Program-made: the position numbers and the translations under genes
Notes under the pieces: model-generated
The model's database searches: none
What the model was told of the DNA's origin: nothing
The model's input: the letters and a program-made list of their open reading frames with translations, nothing else
Shown: positions 1 through 12,987 of the stretch, in pieces
How positions within the stretch are numbered: position 1 is the first letter of the stretch
Layout: each line of letters opens with the position of its first letter
NCBI GenBank assembly: GCA_036245805.1
Contig: BTRK01000001.1
Coordinates: 620,001 to 684,000 of the forward strand
Length of the DNA: 64,000 nucleotides
DNA from: Pristionchus mayeri
Taxonomy: Eukaryota; Nematoda; Chromadorea; Rhabditida; Neodiplogasteridae
Direction: 5' to 3'

Positions 1-57
1 GGCAACTTATAGCGGACTAGCGGACAAAAATTTAGCTCCAAATTCAAATTGGATGTA

Positions 58-1292
58 TTGGGTTGTCCCATAATTCGTGTCGTTTTTTTCTACATTTTAT
101 TTCTCGTAAATAATCAAACGCCTTCATTACCTCAAGCTATATTTAATAGCAGACTCATGCTAAGAAATTTATCGCACATTTATCTCTGGCTTACATTGCC
201 TAATGATGATGCAATAAGTGAAAATATAGAATATCCGGCACTTTCCTATTTCCGCGCCGGGCTCCTCCCCTTCCCCTCCTCCGCTCTATCTTTAGCGCGC
301 CCCTCGTCCCTCCCCTAGCCTCTCCCTAGATCACGCTCTCGCTCTGCCCCTCCCCTCTCTCTCCCCCGCGCCTCTCGCACTTGCCCTTCCCACGCTCTCT
401 CTCGCGTCTTCCGGCATTCTCTCACCCGGCGTGACTAGAGCGCGCCCTCCCCATAGCCGTTTTAACTCCCGCCCCCTCATGAAACCATGGCGTTTCCATG
501 CTCGAGGGGGGAACCTCTTGGCGAATTTTTGGAGGGTGCCAGACTCCATCCTTTCTTGGGGTGGTGTCTGGCTCCACCCCCTCCCGCCCCTTCGGGGGCG
601 GGATCAAGGGGATGGGGCCTGGCGCGGAGCTAGAAAAGTCCCGAATTTCCGACCATTTTTTCAAAAATTTATTGTTATTTTACGAGCAATTTTAAAATCG
701 CTAACACTACGGGTGAAAGCGTGGTGCATGACACTTCACATTAATGCTTCTAAATCATAGTTTTCTGAAAAGTTTACTGAAATATTTCACAATTTGTCAT
801 CGGAGGTGAGTTTCAAAAGGGTCGATTTCACGATTTTAGTATCTCCAATGGTCCAACCTAGCTCATTTGACTATGATAATGCAAATACAATTATTTGCAA
901 ACGATTCCACACTGTTCCGGAAAGAAAATCTAAATAAACTTTCAAACCACGTTGAAAATTTCGGGTTTTGTAGTCACCTCGCAACGCATTTTGGAAGGCA
1001 GGGATTGTGCCAAATAAACTTAGGTGCTACTAGAGAGTAACGATGCACTGTACACTTATTTTTATCTGTTCATTAGAGTTGATTTTTTTCAATTTTAAGA
1101 CCATCGATTTTTTAGCAAATATTTCGCAATCGTCTAATTTCCCTCCACGGCAATGTCTTTACTCGCTGATGCACCTAAAATGTAGAGAGCTGACCACTGT
1201 ATCTAATACAGCATACAGCAAGTCACATACTTTCCTTGTTCCAGCGAAATATTATTTTAAAAAGTGGCGACACGAATTATGGGACAACCCAA
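58..1292. mobile_element. Non-autonomous mariner-like element (TA target duplication)
   Basis: A ~25-bp terminal inverted repeat begins TTGGGTTGTCCCATAATTCG at 58 and returns as its reverse complement ending at 1292. Both ends are flanked by TA (56-57 and 1293-1294), the duplication typical of Tc1/mariner elements. The 1,235-bp length is near that of an intact mariner, but no transposase reading frame was recognised. The interior has a C-rich stretch (about 250-620) and otherwise featureless AT-rich DNA. I infer a decayed or non-autonomous copy mobilised in trans. Confidence 0.75.
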
Positions 1293-1345
1293 TATATTCT
1301 TTGAAAATTAAGTTTGTTCGATTTCGAAAAAAAATAACTTTAAAA

Positions 1346-2265
1346 TAGGGACCGCGGAGCTCCGTCCTTTCTGCCATTCACCATTTTTTTGCATTGGGAA
1401 AACTCACACACCATCACACCACCATTTTATTTATTTATTTTCTCAGGTTTAATTTATTTTAATTAATTACTTTTTGCGTACAATCGATAGAGCATCATCT
1501 GAAGATACAAAATCTTAACTGAATTAAGTAATTTAGGGGTTGTAAAACATAAATAAATGCATTCTTAGAAAATTGCGCTTCACATTTTTTTAATTATTTT
1601 TATTTTTCTTTTTAAATCGGAGTGCCCAGTTTTAGCGCTCTAATCAGTTGATTGCTCTAAGCATCCCTGCACTCTACAGAGGCACTGGCCATGCTCGGGT
1701 TTCTTTCGGAAGCATGGTTTGTGGCCTATTTTTGAGACAATGTTGACATTTTTCTCGGTTAACCTTGATTTTCTCCACTTTTCTGAGTGCCCAGTTTAAT
1801 TTGAACATTTAAACACATGCAGCATCCTCCTCTCTGTCTTAAACATGTACAAAAAATTACGGTTCGTCGTTCGGAGACCTTGTTTATAGCAGTGAAAGTC
1901 AAAATGAGCGATTGTTCGATTATCGGGCTGTGAAGTAGTAGAGTGCGATAAATTGACCTTGCGCTCACCGTTCGCATATGTTATCAAAATAAAACAGCAC
2001 AATTTAAAAATTAAAATTCACACAACGCGTTAATTAATTTTTGAAAACAACCATGTCTCAGAAGTAACAAATTCGCCCCACTCTCTATCAAAAATTACGG
2101 TAATCTTTGGTAAGATGTGATTTTTTTAGAAATAGTTTTATTATCGTTATGATTTTTTTCGGTGACTTTTTTTGTTCATAATCGATTCCGCAATCCCGAT
2201 TTCATAAGATAAGTATTTCGGAATTGATATAGAGTGCATTCTTAAACACCCCTCCGCGGTCCCTA
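1346..2265. mobile_element. hAT-like non-autonomous element A (8-bp duplication)
   Basis: The left end reads TAGGGACCGCGGAG and the right end is its exact reverse complement. The element is flanked by perfect 8-bp direct repeats CTTTAAAA (1338-1345 and 2266-2273), as hAT transposases make. No transposase ORF was seen in the 920-bp interior. A second element with related ends lies at 12,988-13,972. It sits just 3' of the mariner-like element. Confidence 0.72.
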
Positions 2266-2764
2266 CTTTAAAAACGTAAAAAAGTTTAACTTTTATCAAC
2301 TACTGTATGGTCTATAACACTCACGCATTTTCCACGCATTCAGTGTTGTTGTGAGTGAGTACTGCGGCCAGTGCGGACATCGGCTTCTCATCCAGCAGGG
2401 ACACAATCTGCGTCGCAGTACCCAACTGAAAGATCAGACAATGATTACCAGAGTGGGACGAAAACGATAAAAGGTTACGGTGCCCGGCATCAAATTTGAA
2501 CTGTAGTATAATTATACGTTTTTGTCCGTATTTTTTTCGAAAAAGGGATGATTATCTGCAAGTGTATACTGAAAACTCTTTAATAATAAATATAATAAAT
2601 TGAAAAATGAAAACTGTACCTCGATGAGACTGGCGAGTGCCTAAGTGCAGTGGAGTTGGCAGTCGGAGTCTCCCGTTTGCATGATCTGCAACTCGGAAAT
2701 GAATATTAACATTCGATCGTGACCATAATGTTCTTTGTACAATGATGATGTCCTTGAGCTGGGT
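2266..2764. other. Intergenic stretch, nothing recognised
   Basis: No ORF of substance, RNA gene or repeat was recognised between the hAT-like element and the SINE-like repeat. The stretch is AT-rich with runs of T and A. Confidence 0.5.
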
Positions 2765-3022
2765 CGGAAAAGTAAAGGTAAGGGTAAAGGTACATCCCGT
2801 CTTCGAGACTGGGCTCGCGGGAGAACACTGCTAGGCCAGTGTCAATTTGGGCAGATTCAGCCCACCTTTCGCCAGACCTATTTAACTGCGTGATCTAGTC
2901 ACGACTACCAATTCCCCGTCCCCAATGGGTAGGCGCCTTGGTGGGGCGGAGACGGTGTCACGGCCGGGAATCGAACCCGGGTGGGATGGAATGGGAGGGC
3001 GCGCCATAGACCAAAACACCAC
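2765..3022 (-). mobile_element. tRNA-derived SINE (minus strand)
   Basis: Read on the minus strand, a tRNA-like head contains an excellent RNA polymerase III B box (GGTTCGATTCC inside CCCGGGTTCGATTCCCGG, near 2965-2985) and a weak A-box region around 3005-3018. A unique body follows and the unit ends in a degenerate repeat of the type ACCTTTACCCTTACC (about 2769-2793). This order fits a short interspersed element. It is not a tRNA gene: no cloverleaf forms around the B box. It lies just beyond the 3' end of the importin-like gene. Confidence 0.6.
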
Positions 3023-3078
3023 TTCGTCTACAGGAAAAAGCCAGAGTATTCATACACAATTTTATCACAGTGTTATGA

Positions 3079-6000
3079 TCAGACACCGGGTACGAGTAGG
3101 GCAAACTGATACCTTGAGGACTGTCGTGAGGAGTCCGTTGTTGATGACTGCCTGCTTATGATCAACGGATCCTGGTGAGGAAAAATGAAAAGAAGAACTA
3201 TGTACACATTATATCTGTTTAGAGCTTCTTTAATGGAAGTGCAACTCTCAGCCGCTTTATTCTGTACATTAACGATACAGATTTCCAACTTTTCTTGATT
3301 AGAAACTTTGTCATGACTATTTCCAACTACACATTCTCATAACATTTGTTAGTAAGCTAGCAGTGAGTGATAAATATATTGTTAATATTATTATCTTTTG
3401 CATGCGCTCACCTGCCATCACGTTCCTGATCAGCAGGCAGCAATTCTGCATGAGGGAAGGGCTCTCCTCCTTCTTCTTCATCATTCCTGGCAGAACTCTC
3501 AGTGTTCCCAGATCGATCACCGACTGTTTGAGGGATTCGCCGCCATATGTTGATGAGCACCTAAAGTGCGTAAATGGGGATGCGGACTCGCTTAGTGTGC
3601 CCGTTGAAAACGATACATTTTTGGGGTGAATCATTGTATTACTGTGTTTTATAATGAAAAAGAAAGTGAAAAATTCATCAATGGCTTCAAACACAAAGGG
3701 TTCTAAAATGAGCAGATCCAAAACAATACACCCCATTTGCATGCCTGTTTCGTGCCCTTCTCACTAAACATTAAATTATGCAAGGTAAGTTCCCCTGGAT
3801 TGCATAAATGACGTACTGTGGTCACGTTGTATAGTAGATCGTCGTCGTCATCTTTGAGACACTTGAAGACGAGTGGCAGAATGCCCGAATCGAGAACCAG
3901 TTTGCACTGAAGAGAAGTTGAAATAATGTCAGTGAACCCTTTTCTGCCTAAAAGCTCAACCATGTGGAAGCAAGATTGCATATGCATTCCTCTTCTTCCA
4001 ACGTCTAACATGATAATGTACAACGTGTTTTTGATATATATGCGCCGAAGGTAGGATTCATCCAGTGATCGCTGTCCCCGATACCATACCTCCCTGTCGG
4101 ATTCGCACGTGATGTGCGTCAGTGAAGCAATCGCGTGCTCGCACACTTCGCGGTCCTGGGAAAAGATATTTCATAATACAAATAAAATCCACAAATCAAT
4201 AAACACCACACCTCGCACTGCAGCAGCCGGAACAGACCCTGGACCATCACACCCAGAACCTATAAAATCGAGACTCAGAATTACTGTATCATTTATCTTA
4301 TATCCTGAATAAGAAATGTTCATGCCTAACAATTTTTAGGACGGGAAATTGGGAGGGAAATTGAACAATTAATTTAAGAAATTGAAATTATCTGGAACCA
4401 AAACAGAAAAAAAGGCCAGAATTGATCATTTACTCTGTTAAAATGTATTGGCCCATATACCGTAACCCTACCTTGAGATCCACTTGGGAATCCCAGTGGT
4501 TACTGATGTTCCAAAAGGTTCGGGAGATCAGGCGCACGAATGAAATCGGCAGCTCCTTCAGCTTTTCGCAAAGCGTCTTCAGCGCATCTGCATTAAAATA
4601 TAAACACTAGAGATGACTTCGAAATTAACGATATCTGTGATTCCTCTCACCCAGCTAATCGCTGAGAGTTCGCTCATAACGAAGTAATTTATAGACAAGA
4701 AATCGCTATTTAAAACTAAACGCGGCAGCAAGACTTAAAATTTTAGGGTACACGTTTCTCTAAACCCTTACTGGCTGAACTAGTGGACATCCTCCCGGGT
4801 TTTAAAAATTAGCAGCAATGTATTTCCATGTATGAACTAGACACTCACGTACGAAATCCCGTAGTTGCTCGGACTCACGGGCAACCTCAGCCACTGCCTT
4901 CGTCGCCTCCTCTGCCAGATCGAGATTGGAGTGGGTCATCAAACGGATTAGCGGCGCGGCAGCTCCCGATTCGATAACCTGGAGTAATTAGTGGTCATTT
5001 CCGATTGCTCGGATCAAGTTCGATCAAGCGCTTATAATGGAAATGAAGATTAACTTTAATATATTAGAATACACCAGAATGGGAATACGGTAATAGAGGA
5101 AAAAATTTGTAGGAAATACACTATACAATTTTTTATGAGATACAGTCGCGCCGGAAAGTCACCGTACACTTTTTGAATTTGTTGTATCATTTTGCCCAGG
5201 AAATTCATTATTCTAGGACTAAGGTGTGATGTACCAAATTCATCGGAGATTATGGTCATGGTATTACGGTATGACGTCATCGCATAGTTATTGCGCAGTG
5301 ATGACGCAATCAATATGCACTTTTTCAAAACGGCATTACTCTTACATAGATTTTTTCCGGCTGGCCAAACTTTCTGAAGTTCGAGATATGACCGAGGCCT
5401 ACCCAGCATAAATTTTTGAAGGTGCTGCTCGGTCGCACATTAGCTGCAGCGAAGCTGCAAAAACAGAATCTGAAATTCGGAACTCGGCTTCTAGAGAAGG
5501 TAGAGACCCGTTCCATGCATCAAAATGATAGCCATCATGAGTCCACATGACCCGGAGAATATGAATACGATATCTCATAATTTGCCCTCAGGGCATGAAA
5601 AAATCACTTTTTTGCATGACCATTTTTGGACATCCATAACTTTACGGAAAAGTTATATCTGGTAATGTTCAAAATGTATTGAAGAACTGAATTCCAACTT
5701 TTTAGAGCATTTGGATATCTTTCCGACCCGCGGCGTGCGTTTTTCGGAGGTATACTAGGGTCGGAAAACACCTTGTTTACCACTATGGCCGAGAGAGTGC
5801 AGACGACAAGAGTGCGTAAACAGGGTGTTTCTTGACCCTAGTATACTTCCGAAAAACGCACACCGCGGGTCGGAAAGATATCCAATCGCTCTAAAACGTT
5901 GGAATTCGGTTCTTCAATACATTTTGAACATTACCAGATAAAAAACAGATTTTTACTAAACTTTTCCGTAAAGTTATGGATGTCCAAAAAATGGTCATGC

Positions 6001-9000
6001 AAAAAAGTGATTTTTCATGCCCTGAGGGCAAATTATGAGATATCGTATTCATACTCTCCGGGTCATGTGTACTCATGATGGCGATCATTTTGATTCTTTG
6101 AACGGGTCTCTAGCTACTCTAGAAGCCGAGTTCCGAATTTCAGATTCTGTTTTTGCAGCTTCGCTGCAGAAAATGTGCGACCGAGCAGCACCTTCAAAAA
6201 TTTATTCTGGGTAGGCCTCGGTCATATCTCCCACTTCAGAAAGTTTGGCCAGCAGGAAAAAATCTATGTAAGAATAATGCCGTTTTGAAAAGGTGCAGAT
6301 TGATTGCGTCATCACTACGCAATAAATATGCGATGACGTCATACCATAATACCATGATCATAATCTCCGATGGATTTGGTACATCATACCTGAGTGCCAG
6401 AATGATGCATTTCGTGGGCAAAAAGATACAACAAATTCAAAAAGTGTACGGTGACTTTCCGGCGCGACTGTATATTGACCTGCATTTTTAATTACACGTA
6501 AAATTTTCTCTAAAGTAAGGGTGATTAAAATGCATGATACCTTGCTCGATTCCTCGTCCCAATTCTCGACGATGTTCATGATCGCCTTCACACAGGGATG
6601 CTGTATCTCTTCGTCCTATAAAGGGAAATATCAAAATATAGTTTGCTCATAATACAATAATTGCCATAAATCTTGTATTCATTTAGAACAGCTTCGCAAA
6701 TCTTTCAAATTGAAACAAAAACAATGCAACGTCTATTCATTCTTCTAATGTCTAATACACTTCGTTTCTTGCAGTTTATGCGAATCTTCATGGGAAAAGG
6801 AGTACTGTAAAACGGTAACTCACATTGATGCTCAGTCCCTGCACGAGGAAGGGAACGAGGCCGCAGTCTATCATCTGCTCACTCTGGAATAACAAATCAA
6901 TAAATTATAATTATAATAAACAATAAATTATTTCAAATTATTTCGGAATACAGGATTATACGCATTTTTCAAAAGCCCAATACATCTCTAAAGTATTTCT
7001 TATACTAATAAAGGATATTTGATTAATTAATCATGAACTAATTACCCACCAGATCGTTCTCCCTCTTAGAGAGCAGACGGCTGAGGATTTGCGTGGCCTG
7101 TCGCCACTGCTGGATGTCGGGCTTCTCCTTGAGGATCTTCACCACGTCCTGGCACACCTCATCGACCCTGAAAAATCTACTGTAAGATACAACTGCTTAG
7201 CTCTCACACTAATGTATTAACTGGAAAGCGCATTTTGATAATTTCCGTAGGGCGAAGTACGGAAAATTTTCTTACATTAATTTTAAATTTAACAAACTGA
7301 AATCCCGCACAAACGATAGCAAGATGTCTGATTCACTTGTCAAAGTAAAGTACCTGGGGAGGGAGGGAGGGGCAGTGGCAGATGTGGTCTCGGGAGAAGC
7401 CTCGACTTCCACCTCGATTCCCTGAAATCATAGAGAAATGACACGAATAGTCGAAAGGAAGAAGCACAATTCGAGTCGAGGATGTTTATTTTGAAAATAT
7501 ATAATTGCTCGAAAATCTAGGAAGTTTTTTTTGAAATCTAGTACTATCTGAATCTCAATCACCAGCTATTTATGAAAAGAAAAAAAGTCTATTTTAGAAT
7601 AACAATTCAGACCCACCGCATGATCAACGGGCTGCAACTTCTCTGGCTGCTCATTCGCCGACATCTCATCAGCAGTGATCAGCTGCACATTCTGCAGTTG
7701 CTGCAGTGAGTGCGGGTGCTCGAAGTTCTCGAGCTTGGCTGTGAGAGTCTCGATTCTGAGATAACAAGAAGTTAGAACACATATGGAATACGCCGACGCG
7801 TCTTTTCAGTCCCGGAAACGAAGGTGGAATGATTTGGTATTGATACCATCATAAGTTATATTTGACATCCCACGATATCCTGTATTTCCCAGAGCGTTAC
7901 GAGTATTAAGGCTTTAAAAAATAATCCAATTGCCATTGCTAAGCTAATAAGTGCGTCTGAAAAAGCTTACCTCTCTTGGTCCCTTAGTCTGTCTTCCAGA
8001 GCTCTTCGCCGATCCTCATTCGCTCTTCTGCACTCCTCCTTTATCTGATTCCACATATCAAAAAATCTGAACACATATTCATAATTGAAACACCAAGGAG
8101 TATCCTACCAGAAATCAGTGTACTCCAGATATTCATTTCTAGGCACTTCTTGAATAGTTGGTCACAATTCCCCCCTTTAATTTCTCGGGGTTGTGTGAAA
8201 AAAAGGTAGAAGAGAGAGGGTGGGGCAATTATCCAAGAAGTGTTCATTTTTGAATAAAAATTGAATGAAAAAAATGAAAAACATAAATTGCTACCGTCTT
8301 TTTAGTTCATCGTTCTCGGTCTTCTCAGCTCTCAGCTGTTGCAGCAGCGACTGGTACCCTTCATCGTTGGTCGAACGGTCCTCGAATCTGGAAATATTCT
8401 TCTACTACATCATTTTTCTTGAAAATTTATAACTAACTACATACTAAGTTAACAAGATCCTTCTTCAACAAAGTTGTGAAATATAGCCGATGAGGTTATT
8501 TAAAAAAACGCAAACCTTTTCTCCGGCTCCTCAGGAAGATTCTCCTTGAGCACGTCGCGCTTTTGATCTGCAAGCGAAATCATTAAAATTCGGCAGAACT
8601 AGAATAATTCAGCACCCGATTTAGTACAAAAATGAATTTGAGACCATAGCTGCACTCGGCGGCGGCGACCTTGCCACAACCATGAACCCCCGGGTCATGG
8701 ATTTATTGGCAGGTAATGGGAAAACTTGGTGAATGCAGCCCAAGGTATCATAACATTGACCACCTACAGTGGCCAAACTACTATACGCAGTGCGTACTAC
8801 GAACACCGCAATTTGGAAAACAAAAACAGCCGAACGCTGGCAGATAAGGATAGGAAAACGTCGACTGAAATACGGTATGGTAATTACAGTAATCCGATTA
8901 CATTACCGTCATAAGCTATCATGAACTGACTTTATTTATTAAAAAATGGATTTAACATTTCGTTCCTTATTCTTTTAGTAATTAACTGAACAGAACAATT

Positions 9001-12000
9001 TTCATTACCGTAGCGCTAACTACATTCAGCAGGGTACGGTAATCACACCGATTTGCGTAAATTGAAACGAAACTGACACATTTGAAGCGGTACCGTATCC
9101 TGTTTATTGTAGTTTGGTTACGGAAATAAAAATTTCAATGTCCAGTTAAAGTCCATACTGAAAAAACAAAAAAATGATTTTTAAATTTAAAAAAATAAAG
9201 TTACTTCCCGATAACTATTGTTGGTACTCCAATTGGAATACGGTACCTAGGTTACCGCAAGATAGGGGAGGTTTTCCATTACTTTTTTCCGTACTTGCAT
9301 GAACCAGGAATCCCGTACTTGCATCAACCAGGAACCCCGGTTCACGGTTTTTGGGAGGTATTGCGGAAATATTGGAGAAAGCAGATCAACCCAAGGCAGT
9401 ATAACATTCGTCATCTACAGCGACCGACGTGAATTTATCGGCTACCATAACCCGAAGTACCGTGATCTCAGTACTGCACACATAAGTGTTGAAAAAAATC
9501 GAGAAGTAATGGAAAACCTCGCCCATCTTGCGGTAACCTAGTTACCGTATCACAATTGCACCCTCAACAGTTATCGTGAACTTACATTATTTTTAATTTT
9601 CAATCGAAAAATCTTTTTTTTGTTCTTTCAGCATGAACTTTAACTGGACAATTACATTTTTATTACCGTAACAAAAAAACTACAGTAACCAGGTCCTTCT
9701 CAATTGGTTTTCGGCTGTTTTCCAAATTGTTGAGTGCGTACAGTACTCAGACTGCGGTAGTTCGGGTTACGTATTCCGACATATCACGCCATTCACGAGA
9801 GAATCGAGCTAAAATCGCCATTCCTGGGAATGGAGCTGAAATCGTGAAATGAGTTCTAACCGGTTTCGGGCACCCTGAGGCATATCTGAGTGACCCCCGA
9901 ATTCTTTTTGTGCATGCTTCATTTTGGAGCTCCCTACGTGGGGTCGGATATCGGCATCACCCACTTTGAGAGCAGTTTTCTTGGATACGGTGTAAGATAG
10001 AGCAAAATTGACCTCTGAGTGACCCCAACTCATTTTTTGAGCTCCATCGATCTATACAAACCAAATTCTCTAAAACCCATTTTTAAGAGTGGTACACTGT
10101 AGGTCGATTTTCTCAAAAATGTAGGTAAAGCAGCAGCTCAAATTTTCACAGTAGATGCAGCTCAGCGAGAGCTTTCCAATAAGTGGTTTGCGAAAAAAAT
10201 GCGGGCACGGTGGTGAGAGTTTCGCCCTTTTAATTTAGTCTGAATCGTTTGAACTTTATTTTACACAAGCGAATTAATTTCACACCGCTCTTTTCGGAGC
10301 GCGCGGCCGAAAATGATCGAATTCCTATCGCTGTCCCCGTTGAAAATAAAGTTCAAACGATTCAGACTAAGTTAAAAGGGCGAAACTCTCACCACCGTGC
10401 CCGCATTTTTTTCGCAAACCACTTATTGGAAAGCTCTCGCTGAGCTGCATCTACTGTGAAAATTTGAGCTGCTGCTTTACCTACATTTTTGAGAAAATCG
10501 ACCTACAGTGTACCACTCTTAAAAATGGGTTTTAGAGAATTTGGTTTGTATAGATCGATGGAGCTCAAAAAATGAGTTGGGGTCACTCAGAGGTCAATTT
10601 TGCTCTATCTTACACCGTATCCAAGAAAACTGCTCTTAAAGTGGGTGATGCCGATATCCGACCCCACGTAGGGAGCTCCAAAATGAAGCATGCACAAAAA
10701 GAATTCGGGGGTCACTCAGATATGCCTCAGGGTGCCCGAAACCGGTTAGAACTCATTTCGCCATTCCCATTCTCAGCTCGATTCTCTCATGAGAGGCGTG
10801 ATATACAAGTTTGGTCACTGTAGATGGTGAAGATTATGTACCTTGGGCTGATCTGCCTTCACCAAGTTTTCCTCACTACCTGCCAAAAAATCGATGACAC
10901 GGGTTTCATGATTGCGAAGTCGCAGCCAGTGGTGGACAGATATGTTTGAGACGATGCATACTACGGATCACTATACGAACTCGGTAAGCTGGCTACACCG
11001 TTGAACATACTGGATGAAAAACGACTGCATGAAGCTGGAGATGCCATTTTTGATCACTACTACATACCAACGACAGCTTCCAGGCACTCGATTCGCTCTT
11101 CCAGGTATTCGATGCGACCTTGCTTCTCACCAGAAATTGATATCAATCTCTGAAAATAAGTACATCTCACGGCGTTCTAAAGGGGGGTAGCAAGAGAAAG
11201 AGAGGACAGAGAAAAAGAGAAAACTGCAAGAGATACGGTATTTTAATTTCAGCACCTGGCAATTTACCAACCCTGCATACGCGGTGCAAACGGGGCTGTT
11301 TTCCAGCAATAATGTGTTGGCGGTAAAACGCCGTGCATCTGTGGTTGTTATCAATTTAAACATGTGGCGAACACAATCAGAACCTTCGGGCATATAAAGT
11401 GACGTAATTTGTTCACGATCTATCCGATCGATGATTAACACACCGTACTACAATATTATACCACTACAGTAACCGGTAGACGATTCCCTGGTCAACATAC
11501 GACAGTAATATGTTAATCCTCGACCTATTCGGCCGACGATTAACATACTGTACCACATCATTGTACGACTACAGTATCCGGTAGACGACTTTCTCGCCAC
11601 CATACGACTACAGTATCCTGCCAACGATTACCCGACCATGCTATGGGAGTACAACATCCGTCCAACGAAAACCAGACTCAAGTAACCAGACCATCCCATA
11701 CCATTCCAAGTACAGAACCTAGACTTTGTGTCATGATCCCGTTCCGTGAAAATAATGGCATCCTCGCCTTTTAAGAGTAACCAGAAGTATAAGAACTAAT
11801 GGAAATGCCCGTTTTACAGTTTTAATAAAAACAAATAGATCATTACCTGAACTTTTTGCTCCGATTCATCCAATTTCTTTGTCAATTCTTCGACCATCGG
11901 ATGAGATACCTGAAGAGTATTCATTAGAAGATAGTTCGGTGCTAATGCATGACCTCCGACTCTCCCTGACACTGAACAACATAAACAATTAAACTCATTT

Positions 12001-12256
12001 CATGGGCTTTCTACTTTCCGAATAAGTTTATAGAAACACAGATAGGAACAGTTCCTCTTCTTGCAATACAACATCATCAATTTTAAGATCAATGTTCAAC
12101 CACATATGTAATTTGAAAATATTTCAAGAAGGGTGCAAGATCAGATCTAGAAACTGTGAGTACTTTATATTCGTACTATACAAAAATGAATAAATTGATA
12201 CCGTACCTCCTCTGCCTCTCTCTTCACTGGCTTATCTCCGTCGTCGATAGTAATAG
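3079..12256 (-). CDS. Importin-alpha-like armadillo protein with N-terminal coiled coil
   Basis: A many-exon minus-strand gene. Approximate exons, 5' to 3': 12,256-12,200; 11,910-11,848; 11,152-11,072; 8,569-8,519; 8,388-8,296; 8,068-7,970; 7,755-7,617; 7,421-7,354; 7,170-7,053; 6,886-6,827; 6,615-6,541; 4,980-4,852; 4,588-4,473; 4,260-4,212; 4,156-4,090; ~3,905-3,825; ~3,560-3,412; 3,326-3,079. The first half is charged and heptad-like (for example KQGRIEYLEERIECLEAVV). The second half aligns in order with importin-alpha armadillo repeats, as in VIESGAAAPLIRLM and FVRLISRTFWNISNHWD. Most junctions keep phase; the one entering 3,560-3,412 does not, so an exon or border is missing there. No initiator Met was identified. 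Known family role: nuclear import adaptor. No basic importin-beta-binding domain was seen, and the WxxxN pair survives clearly in only one repeat, so classical NLS binding is doubtful. Confidence 0.6.
5143..6470. mobile_element. Tc1/mariner-like foldback element (near-perfect palindrome)
   Basis: The left end CAGTCGCGCCGGAAAGTCAC is matched by its reverse complement at the right end, and both are flanked by TA (5141-5142, 6471-6472). The two ~640-bp arms are nearly identical and meet around a short loop near 5,790-5,815. No transposase ORF was found; ORFs here appear in mirrored pairs. It lies in one intron of the importin-like gene and would fold into a very long hairpin in the pre-mRNA. Confidence 0.75.
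8675..10930. repeat. Nested inverted-repeat complex
   Basis: At least four inverted repeats are nested in one intron. The outer pair is about 8,675-8,780 with 10,800-10,930. A second pair is about 8,780-8,860 with 9,690-9,770. A third pair is 9,235-9,290 with 9,490-9,550. A large inner pair has ~470-bp arms (about 9,783-10,263 with 10,340-10,806). A block from the outer arm recurs near 9,385-9,430 in direct orientation. The pattern fits palindromic elements inserted into one another. Mirrored ORFs such as those at 9,809-10,033 and 10,572-10,823 are by-products. Confidence 0.7.
11425..11690. repeat. Degenerate tandem repeat (~110-bp period)
   Basis: Two to three diverged copies of a unit run head to tail. 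Each holds GATTAACA, then a GTAC..ACA stretch, then ACTACAGTA and CGGTAGACGA (first near 11,433-11,480, again near 11,540-11,590, fragment after 11,600). It lies in an intron of the importin-like gene. Confidence 0.5.
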
Positions 12257-12987
12257 GAGTTCTCTGGAAGGAATGATGAATTGAGCAGCACAATATATTC
12301 TGATAGTTAGAATACACCGTATACTCCAAGCTCATAATCAAAGGTTTAATTAAAAACAGGAAATAACAATAAAAGGTTTAATTAAAAACACGAAATAACA
12401 ATAAAATATTATGTAAAACAAACCTTGGAGCCACTAGTATCTATCGATTTATACACCACCTAGACAATACTCCATGCTTAGAATTAAAAACAATTAAAAA
12501 GATTTCACCATCGTCGGTCGCCAACAACAATCCGAAGTGCTGAAATAGTGATATTTGAAAAAAGACCATGCATTAAGATACATACGTAATTCGAAAATAT
12601 AGGGAAATGCGTATTTTTAAGACACACATTCCACTAGATTGTCGATGTGTTAATAACGCATAAAATATGAGCCCATGCAACGAGATTAATGTAGTTAGTG
12701 AAAAAAATAAAAGCGAGCGTGAGAAATTTAACGATAACTCTCGTCGTTCCGCACACTAACTCATTGATTAGACCAAGCGAGAGAGCACGCGAAATCAAGA
12801 AAGGCACACATTACTAATTGAAAGCACTAATACGGGAGTAGAACATCAAAGGATTAATGAGAAATATGTAAATATTTAGGGAACACATCAATAAATTGCA
12901 AAACAAGTAAGGTAAATATAAAGTAGTGCAAAGGTTCTAACAAGTGTGATGAAAGCAAGTACGAAAGAAGCAGTGACATTCTAAATG

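Noticed and set aside
1043..1348. 101-residue ORF at the end of the mariner-like element as transposase remnant
   Set aside because: No DDE motifs or mariner transposase similarity recognised.
2950..3022. A tRNA gene on the minus strand
   Set aside because: Good B box but no acceptor or anticodon stem; fits a SINE head better.
9809..10823. Pair of identical 74/83-residue ORFs
   Set aside because: They are the two arms of one palindrome, so coding is an artefact.
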